A DNA stretch of 11,320 bases from JBGSKY01 sp041740995. Lineage in GTDB: Bacteria; Planctomycetota; Planctomycetia; Pirellulales; Pirellulaceae. Under the pieces are notes generated by a model. The model was not told the DNA's origin. It was given only the letters and a program-made list of their open reading frames with translations, and ran no database searches. This document shows, in pieces, positions 6,743 through 11,320 of this stretch (position 1 is the stretch's first letter; every line of letters starts with the position of its first letter). A program made the position numbers and the translations under genes. The stretch spans positions 1-11,320 of the forward strand of contig JBGSKY010000014.1 of assembly GCA_041740995.1 (NCBI GenBank), written 5' to 3'.

Positions 6743-6816
6743 TCCGGCAATTGATTATTTTGCGGTATACTTTGGGCCTTCCGGAGTACTCCGGAGAGTC
6801 GATGGAGCATTCCGAA
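6743..6816. promoter_or_regulatory. TCCGGA-type hexamer cluster with a 16-bp palindrome (cluster A)
   Basis: TCCGGAGTACTCCGGA (6780-6795) is a perfect 16-bp palindrome made of two TCCGGA hexamers exactly 10 bp apart. A near copy, TCCGAA, follows at 6811, 21 bp (two helical turns) beyond the second. TCCGGC at 6743 is a looser relative. It lies about 240-280 bp upstream of the restriction endonuclease start. The rest of the 6540-7299 gap holds cluster B, the NACHT terminator and no gene I can support. Confidence 0.5.
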
Positions 6817-6935
6817 AACCCACTGACAGATCTTGCAAGAGATTAACTGCACTCCCGCGGCATTTCTGAGCTAATCGTGAGCGTGACAGATATATCGCAT
6901 TGTCTCCACGACACTCTAAAAGCGTCTAGACATAC

Positions 6936-6973
6936 TCCGCAAGCATTCCGGAACACTCCGGAAAATCTCCAGA
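6936..6973. promoter_or_regulatory. helically phased TCCGGA-type hexamer array (cluster B)
   Basis: Four hexamers follow one another at 11, 10 and 11 bp: TCCGCA (6936), TCCGGA (6947), TCCGGA (6957), TCCAGA (6968). The two central perfect copies have the same 10-bp spacing as the pair in cluster A and also form an inverted repeat, TTCCGGA-ACAC-TCCGGAA. Spacing near 10.5 bp puts every site on one face of the helix, as expected for cooperative protein binding. It lies about 400-430 bp upstream of the endonuclease start. Confidence 0.5.
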
Positions 6974-7235
6974 GCGCACTTTGACTTCGAAAACACAGTA
7001 CAAATTACCCATCCAACATCAATCACGTATGCGTTAGCGTTGATCAGGCGTAGTTGGCACATTGAGAGCATCGCGAGACTTCAAAACATATCTGCGACGC
7101 ACCAAGTCTTACACAATCCGTGGTGGACTCGCATACATGCAAGCTAAACTCACAAATCTTATCTCCAAGCCTAACGTCACTTCGCGTCACCCAGCAGTTC
7201 GACAAGGTCAAACGAATGCAAAGCTAATCAAAACA

Positions 7236-7271
7236 GCTATCGCGGCAACGTAATATTGTCGCTGCGATAGT
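7236..7271 (-). terminator. hairpin terminator candidate after the NACHT gene
   Basis: CTATCGCGGCAAC (7237-7249) pairs with GTCGCTGCGATAG (7258-7270) over 13 positions, with one mismatch and one G-T pair, around an 8-base loop. It lies 30 nt after the NACHT stop codon. On the - strand it is followed by CTGTTTTGATT, a short interrupted T stretch. The position fits a terminator, but the weak T tract leaves the mechanism uncertain. Confidence 0.55.
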
Positions 7272-7299
7272 GCGGTCATTTACCCACAAGAACCGAATA

Positions 7300-9723
7300 C
7301 TACACGTCTTCGTCTATATGATTAGGGTCGCTCAAAGCGGTAATCTCATCTTTTCTTAGTTCTAGTATTAGTGATTTAAATTCGTCAAGTGCCGCTGTCT
7401 GCAAATGCTCAATTTTACTCTCAAGAGTACCGCGTAGCTTTTTCGCAAGCTTTTTTTGCTCGTCGGATGTGACATGCATTTTCTCAACATAGAAACAACC
7501 TATAAATATTCCAAAAAGCAAACGCTGATCTTCTGGTGCAAATCCTTTCGTCGCCTCTGCAGCCTCAGTAATCCTCCCGCTGTCAATCAGGCCGCAAACG
7601 CACCAAAATCTCTTCAAATCATGCTTAGCTTTCTGTTTCCCTTCCCCGGAATCTTCGGCCAGAACATTTTCAAGAACTGAATGAATTAATTTTGCTGCGA
7701 CCGAATCTCGACCGTAAATGTAGTAACGCATAAATCGGTGGACATCAAAATCTCCTACTGGTTCACCAAAGAAATTTAGCACCGGTTCTATTGAGTCAGC
7801 CATCGCTTCAACAACACTTGACATTACAGAAATTTTTGCGTCAAGCTTGGCGAGATAGCATGCTTGGACGGCTAATCCCAGCGTAACGGCAGCTTGGAAA
7901 CGATCAGTACCAACTGAGTCGGCCAGCCCTTCATTTGCGTACGTCAATACCGATTGACCATCCGGGTTTTCGCCGAAGTAGAAGACGACGGCTCGCTTCC
8001 ACCAATGATCCTTAATTGCGTGCCTGAGAAGTTCTTTGTCCGAAATGCCGCGCCCAGCGTAAAATTCTTGAAGTAAATGGTGACTGAAACTGACGAGTCC
8101 ATTCAACTCTCTTAATATTCCAGATCGACTCAGAACTTCATCTAGTAATTGCTCAACTTCGGTCTCCTGCCCTCTTTCTACGAGTTCGCGAGTAAACAGC
8201 CCTCTGCATTCTGCTACCGAAAGCTCACTAACTCTAGACTCGTGCATGAAAATCCCCAGTTTGCAAAGTAGGAAGTCTTTCACACTTGCTTGATATTGCT
8301 GAGCCAAACCTTTCTGCTGATCCCAACGACCGAGCATTAATTCCGTATATTTCTTAAAAAGCTCTGTGATATTCGCCGGAATGTCGGACCGGGCGTAATC
8401 CGTTGTCGCTACGAAGACTGAAACGAGCAGGGGACTAAGCTCAAGTCCATGCACGCCCTCAAGTCGTCGAAGAATTTCTTGCGAGCTATCCGGCGAAAGA
8501 GACTTTCCACTTGCCAAACGCTCGATCATCTTTCGCGCCTGTTGGAAGCCGATTGGACTGATGCGATATTTAACCAATCCAAGGTCATCAAGACTTTCGG
8601 AAACAACTGGGCTGTCTCGCGCCGCAACAACGACGAAACAATTCTTAAACTGCATGTGGAAATCGAGCAGTTTGCTGGCTGCTCGCGAAGCCTGGTCGTG
8701 CTTTCCCAATTCATCGAATCCATCAACAAGGAGGACCACGTTTCCGGAACTGAGATCAGATGCATCAAATGCTGAATCGACATCGCGACTTAAGCTTGAT
8801 GTAAACTCTGCGCAAAGTTGCAGAACGGTCTTTTCATTTCTTACTAACTCTACAGCGTTGATTAAAATTGGAATTTGGGATGACTCTCCCAACTCAAGAG
8901 AAGTATTGGCAATTAAAAACCCAAGGCGTCGCAACGAAGTTGTTTTCCCGCTTCCGGCCTCGCCCGTTAGGAAGAATACCCGATCTCGCGATTGGAGAAG
9001 TTTATCCACCGGAATTTGTTCCAGCTCTAATTCTCGATGTATCTTTCCAAGGACTTTTCTAGGCTTCGTTTTGTAGCGGTTAAGGAAAAGTTGGACGAAC
9101 GAACCATCGTAGATCGGTGAGTCGCGTACACCATCCACGCTCGCAGGGGAAATATTAATCGAATCACCGAGGGCAAGCACGTGGTCTCTGAAAGCTCGCA
9201 GATATGGAACCTTTCTAGCGTCGATTCCATACCAGAGCTCCGGTATATGTTTGTCAATCAAAGGGATCAAATGATCGCATGATCGAAACAGAAGTCTTGG
9301 GTCTTTTATTTCTTCTGCAATATGTCGTTGTGCAGCTTGGTTGATTTCGCCGCTCGCTGCGAGAATAACGTAGTCTGGAAATACCTTTGTCTTGCTGGCC
9401 GCGTCATAAACTGGTGTCTGTAGTGCTGTCCGTAACTGAGAAATTGCATCGATGATATTTGCTGATGCTTTCGCCGCCATCGTAAGTTTCCCTTTCTTCG
9501 TTTGCACAGCGTATAGAACCCTCCCTCTAATTTGGTCCTCCCCCCAAAAGTAGCAGTCCTTTCCTTCTTCGTTCACTCCGCAGACGTCTTTTCCGTGGTC
9601 TACTCCAAGTAGCTGAAAAAGCGGGCGCACAACAGAATCACGAAACCCGTCCTCCGTGTATTCAAGAAGCTTCTTTGTTTTCTTAGCTAGTGGAACCTTC
9701 GCTGGATCGAATTCGCTTGTCAT
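7300..9723 (-). CDS. NACHT (STAND) NTPase with N-terminal Mrr-like nuclease domain; candidate NLR-like anti-phage protein
   Basis: The start is placed at the ATG at 9723, four bases after AAGGGGG, giving 807 residues. A frame extending to 9804 adds 27 residues but lacks a comparable ribosome-binding site. Residues about 20-170 resemble a PD-(D/E)xK nuclease of the Mrr type: Asp56, then a strand ending YAVQTKK with Gln74-x-Lys76. The NACHT domain follows: Walker A GEAGSGKTT at 254-262, and Walker B VVLLVDGFDEL at 329-339 with the DGxDE signature of NACHT proteins. An arginine-containing VVAARDSPV strand lies near 365-373. The helical region after 400 contains the FSHHLLQEFYA motif (546-556) common at the end of NACHT modules. 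The last 250 residues are helical with a charged, possibly coiled-coil tail and no recognisable repeats, so the sensor is not identified. Bacterial NACHT proteins sense phage products, oligomerise and activate their effector domain, here presumably a DNase. Confidence 0.88.
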   Translation of the reverse strand: MTSEFDPAKVPLAKKTKKLLEYTEDGFRDSVVRPLFQLLGVDHGKDVCGVNEEGKDCYFWGEDQIRGRVLYAVQTKKGKLTMAAKASANIIDAISQLRTALQTPVYDAASKTKVFPDYVILAASGEINQAAQRHIAEEIKDPRLLFRSCDHLIPLIDKHIPELWYGIDARKVPYLRAFRDHVLALGDSINISPASVDGVRDSPIYDGSFVQLFLNRYKTKPRKVLGKIHRELELEQIPVDKLLQSRDRVFFLTGEAGSGKTTSLRRLGFLIANTSLELGESSQIPILINAVELVRNEKTVLQLCAEFTSSLSRDVDSAFDASDLSSGNVVLLVDGFDELGKHDQASRAASKLLDFHMQFKNCFVVVAARDSPVVSESLDDLGLVKYRISPIGFQQARKMIERLASGKSLSPDSSQEILRRLEGVHGLELSPLLVSVFVATTDYARSDIPANITELFKKYTELMLGRWDQQKGLAQQYQASVKDFLLCKLGIFMHESRVSELSVAECRGLFTRELVERGQETEVEQLLDEVLSRSGILRELNGLVSFSHHLLQEFYAGRGISDKELLRHAIKDHWWKRAVVFYFGENPDGQSVLTYANEGLADSVGTDRFQAAVTLGLAVQACYLAKLDAKISVMSSVVEAMADSIEPVLNFFGEPVGDFDVHRFMRYYIYGRDSVAAKLIHSVLENVLAEDSGEGKQKAKHDLKRFWCVCGLIDSGRITEAAEATKGFAPEDQRLLFGIFIGCFYVEKMHVTSDEQKKLAKKLRGTLESKIEHLQTAALDEFKSLILELRKDEITALSDPNHIDEDV

Positions 9724-9727
9724 TTTT

Positions 9728-9734
9728 CCCCCTT
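9728..9734 (-). promoter_or_regulatory. ribosome-binding site deciding the NACHT start
   Basis: On the - strand AAGGGGG precedes AAAA and the ATG at 9723. The alternative ATG 27 codons upstream (9804) is preceded by CTAGCAAAGCA, with no purine-rich match, so the shorter protein is preferred. Confidence 0.65.
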
Positions 9735-9907
9735 CGTTGTTGCCGCTCTCGTTAAATTCCTGAATGCCGACCGTCCAGCATCGATCCCGACCAGCAGCAT
9801 TCATTGCTTTGCTAGTAAAGATAGTAGATCAAACATGTTCCATAAAGATGATCAAGACAAAATGACTGTCGACCTTCGGGGATTTGCAAACTATTCCATT
9901 CATTTCT

Positions 9908-10255
9908 CTACGCTGTGAAACTGCAACGGAAGCAGCAAACATCATTCTCACCAATCAACACCAGCGAGCCATCAGCGATTTGCGTGGATGCCTTGCGATT
10001 GCGAGCCCTTTCCTCCTTGATGTACTTGGAGCCACGCACGCTGCTTTCTACATCTTGCAGCGGTGAGATAACCGATCGCGTGATCGGAATGACCAGCAAC
10101 GTAAATCGCGTGACTTCCGCTGTCACGACGTTGTTGGCCTGCCGCAGCACGATCGTCGTTCCGGGAGCCATGGTCGTAACCAAGATCGGCACCAAGACGA
10201 AAAGCATAATGGCAATCGTCAGAGTAATCACAACTAGTACGAGTCCAATCGACAT
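9908..10255 (-). CDS. small membrane-anchored hypothetical protein
   Basis: The product is 115 residues. Residues 3-28 form one strong transmembrane segment (SIGLVLVVITLTIAIMLFVL). A soluble, probably beta-rich region follows (about 33-105) with VLRQANNVVTAEVTRFTLLVIPITRSV and a later ADGSLVLIGEND, which look like genuine coding sequence. It ends abruptly with a Cys-rich CCFRCSFTA, which may be a frameshifted or truncated C terminus. No clear ribosome-binding site precedes the ATG, and an in-frame stop 11 codons upstream with no alternative start fixes this choice. I do not recognise a characterised family. It is upstream of and on the same strand as the NACHT gene, with a gap of about 185 bp. 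Confidence 0.55.
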   Translation of the reverse strand: MSIGLVLVVITLTIAIMLFVLVPILVTTMAPGTTIVLRQANNVVTAEVTRFTLLVIPITRSVISPLQDVESSVRGSKYIKEERARNRKASTQIADGSLVLIGENDVCCFRCSFTA

Positions 10256-10269
10256 ACCAAGATGCGCAG

Positions 10270-10452
10270 ATGCAGGCGTGGCAAATCAAAGTTTTTCGTA
10301 ACGATCCGCCGGCCCGATCGATCACGGCGCATGCACCATGGCTGTTAACTTATGTGCTGGGTGGTGTGATGACGGGCTTGGCTGCGCTGTACTGCGTCAG
10401 TGCCATGCTCGCCATTGCAAGATTTTTCATCTCGTTCAAGGCACTGCCTTGA
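10270..10452 (+). CDS. possible small membrane protein, 3' end supplied by a repeat element
   Basis: This 60-residue ORF diverges from the previous gene with only 14 bp between start codons. A basic N terminus (WQIKVFRNDPPARS) is followed by a hydrophobic stretch (about 25-54) compatible with one or two membrane segments. There is no convincing ribosome-binding site. The last codons and the TGA lie inside the palindromic element starting at 10431, so any original gene has probably been truncated by it. It may also be a chance ORF. Confidence 0.35.
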   Translation: MQAWQIKVFRNDPPARSITAHAPWLLTYVLGGVMTGLAALYCVSAMLAIARFFISFKALP

Positions 10453-10572
10453 ATGCTCTCTTCCGAGGCTCTGCCTCGCGATCTTCGGACACGCCCGAAT
10501 CGTGGTTGCGTTGAAAAGCTCATGAGGCGGGAGCCTCGAGTGCGGGGCATTCCAGGCGGTGCCTGTAACGAG
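10431..10572. mobile_element. composite palindromic repeat (MITE/REP-like) with four GGC-GCC hairpins
   Basis: The 26-bp ends are inverted copies with four mismatches: CTCGTTCAAGGCACTGCCTTG plus AATGC on the left (10431-10456), and the complement of CTCGTTACAGGCACCGCCTGG plus AATGC on the right (10547-10572). Each end is itself a hairpin: CAAGGC-ACT-GCCTTG (10437-10451) and CAGGC-GGT-GCCTG (10553-10565). Inside are two more: CGAGGC-TCT-GCCTCG (10464-10478) and GAGGC-GGGA-GCCTC (10524-10537), spaced almost symmetrically. No transposase is encoded, so it would be non-autonomous. Repeats of the GAGGC-NNN-GCCTC kind are familiar to me from planctomycete genomes, but copy number cannot be judged here. 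Confidence 0.6.
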
Positions 10573-10596
10573 CGAGTCGAGCAAATAGTCGCGGGC

Positions 10597-10985
10597 CTAC
10601 TCCGGGATCACTGTTGCGCCATCGATGCGGCCCAGCAAGGCACGAAATTTAGGCAGCATCTGTCCGACTTTTTCCGATGGGTCGTCGTACAAATTGATTG
10701 CATACAAAGTTTGCTAGTCGATCGATAATGGTAAGCCGAGCACGCTCAATCGGGAATTTGCCTCTAAGGCATAAGCAATTCCAGATAACCAACACTCGAT
10801 GTCGTTAGATGAGTTTTCGCGCGAGTATGGCTGGAGCAATAAACCAGCCGCCTTGAATGCATTTGCTACCTCGGATGATGGAAACACAACCAACCATTAA
10901 ACAATGGAAGGTTTGATCAGCAGCAGTCGAGATAACTCGCTCGAAATCAAAAGACCTTCGAGCGCACTGAGTCAATGAAAAAACC
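10597..10985 (-). pseudogene. decayed gene with in-frame stop and frameshift
   Basis: On the - strand a protein-like frame runs from about 10896 to the TAG at 10597-10599. It contains SSEVANAFKAAGLLLQPYS, an ECWLSGIAYALEANSRL stretch and, after an internal TAG (10714-10716), QTLYAINLYDDPSEKVGQ and a terminal LLGRIDGATVIPE. Both sides of the stop look like one conserved protein. Upstream, a second frame (RSFDFERVISTAADQTFH, ending near 10890) appears to continue into it through a one-base frameshift near GGTTGTGTTTCC, and a TAA closes the first frame at 10897-10899. I do not recognise the family. The palindromic element lies 25 bp beyond its 3' end. If the TAG is a sequencing error, the downstream part could still be coding. 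Confidence 0.5.
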
Positions 10986-10997
10986 AGAAGCCGTGCA

Positions 10998-11159
10998 TCA
11001 ACGACCAACTAGCAAAAACACGCCAGCGACGATCGCTAGTATGGCGAGGACCGCACCCATCTGGGCAAAAGAAGTAGCTACAAAAAACAGAACGCCGTAA
11101 GCGATAAGCCAAATCGCGAGCAGTAACATGCCAACATTACCAGTACCGATCCATTTCAT
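10998..11159 (-). CDS. 53-residue two-helix membrane protein
   Basis: The ATG at 11159 is preceded by TTAGGAAATGCGTT, with AGGA at suitable spacing, and is preferred over a longer frame starting at 11225. The protein begins MKWIGTGNVG. It has two hydrophobic segments, about 10-29 (MLLLAIWLIAYGVLFFVATS) and 34-51 (MGAVLAILAIVAGVFLLV), joined by a short turn. It is a small inner-membrane protein of unknown role; similar peptides are widespread in bacteria. Its start is 14 bp after the stop of the gene entering from the right edge, so they may be co-transcribed. Confidence 0.65.
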   Translation of the reverse strand: MKWIGTGNVGMLLLAIWLIAYGVLFFVATSFAQMGAVLAILAIVAGVFLLVGR

Positions 11160-11173
11160 AACGCATTTCCTAA

Positions 11174-11320
11174 TTAGCTGACCTGATTGCCAAGATCTTT
11201 TGCTACTACAGCAGCAAGATTCCATGTTGGCTCATTGGAAGCCGAGCGTATCACAAAATCCACAATTAGGAACTCCCCGCAAGAAAGGGATCGCAGATCG
11301 GTGTCAGTTTCTGGGCAATA
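11174..11320 (-). CDS. 3' end of a gene running in from the right edge (partial)
   Basis: A - strand frame is open from the window edge to the TAA at 11174-11176, 48 codons. It contains CGEFLIVDFVIRSASNEPTW and ends AKDLGNQVS. The texture is protein-like and the spacing to the next - strand gene is operon-like, but 48 codons can be open by chance and I recognise nothing in it. Confidence 0.35.
   Translation of the reverse strand, partial: YCPETDTDLRSLSCGEFLIVDFVIRSASNEPTWNLAAVVAKDLGNQVS

Noticed and set aside
6736..6973. Short repeats considered as a CRISPR array
   Set aside because: The repeated unit is only six bases with 10-11 bp periodicity; there are no 25-40 bp repeats, spacers or cas genes.
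7062..7253. 63-codon + strand ORF in the gap between the NACHT and endonuclease genes
   Set aside because: TTG start without a ribosome-binding site, no recognisable features, and it overlaps the NACHT terminator hairpin.
8561..9076. 171-codon ORF on the + strand
   Set aside because: It is antisense to the NACHT domain coding region, where Walker A and B motifs fix the true frame.
9724..9804. 27-residue N-terminal extension of the NACHT protein
   Set aside because: The internal ATG at 9723 has AAGGGGG just upstream and the extension has no comparable signal or domain content.
10453..10728. 91-codon + strand ORF across the palindromic element
   Set aside because: It starts inside the repeat and runs antisense to the pseudogene, whose - strand frame looks more like a real protein.

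Overview
The window looks like an accessory region of a bacterial chromosome, most probably from a planctomycete of the Rhodopirellula/Pirellulaceae type. That assignment is an inference. It rests on a conserved hypothetical protein (3855-4544) of a kind I associate with that group, a composite palindromic repeat of GGC-NNN-GCC hairpins (10431-10572), moderate GC content, and a tRNA 3' end without an encoded CCA. No rRNA, housekeeping marker, integrase, transposase gene or CRISPR array is present.

Layout. Positions 1-24 are the 3' end of a tRNA gene whose body lies outside the window, so the left edge may be an island junction. About 1 kb of poorly coding DNA follows, with two small ORFs, a hairpin and a 163-codon open frame that has no start codon. 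On the + strand come an ankyrin-repeat lipoprotein (1022-2008), an L,D-transpeptidase-like enzyme with an N-terminal peptidoglycan-binding domain but no signal peptide (2411-3325), and a translationally coupled unknown protein (3325-3702). I read these as a candidate cell-wall-targeting effector, a possible envelope-anchored immunity protein, and a partner.

From 3855 to 9723 the genes are on the - strand. In transcription order they are a large NACHT NTPase with an N-terminal Mrr-like PD-(D/E)xK nuclease (9723-7300, bNACHT/NLR-like immunity), a 760-bp gap, a NotI-family restriction endonuclease (6539-5601), a D12-class adenine methyltransferase starting 2 nt after the endonuclease stop (5598-4705), and the conserved hypothetical protein (4544-3855), which ends at a good intrinsic terminator. 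The 760-bp gap holds a terminator-like hairpin for the NACHT gene and two clusters of TCCGGA-like hexamers spaced by about one helical turn, including a perfect 16-bp palindrome.

The right end (9800-11320) is decayed or repeat-rich. It contains a small membrane protein, a possible divergent small membrane protein truncated by the palindromic element, a pseudogene with an in-frame stop and a frameshift, an intact 53-residue membrane protein, and the 3' end of a gene running in from the right edge.

Together this is a defence and conflict island. The restriction-modification pair degrades unmodified DNA, the NACHT nuclease is a candidate sensor-effector, and the envelope-active module is a candidate antibacterial weapon with its immunity protein. 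The least familiar elements are the helically phased hexamer array upstream of the restriction operon, the pairing of a NotI-like nuclease with an adenine methyltransferase, and the three-gene ankyrin/L,D-transpeptidase module.
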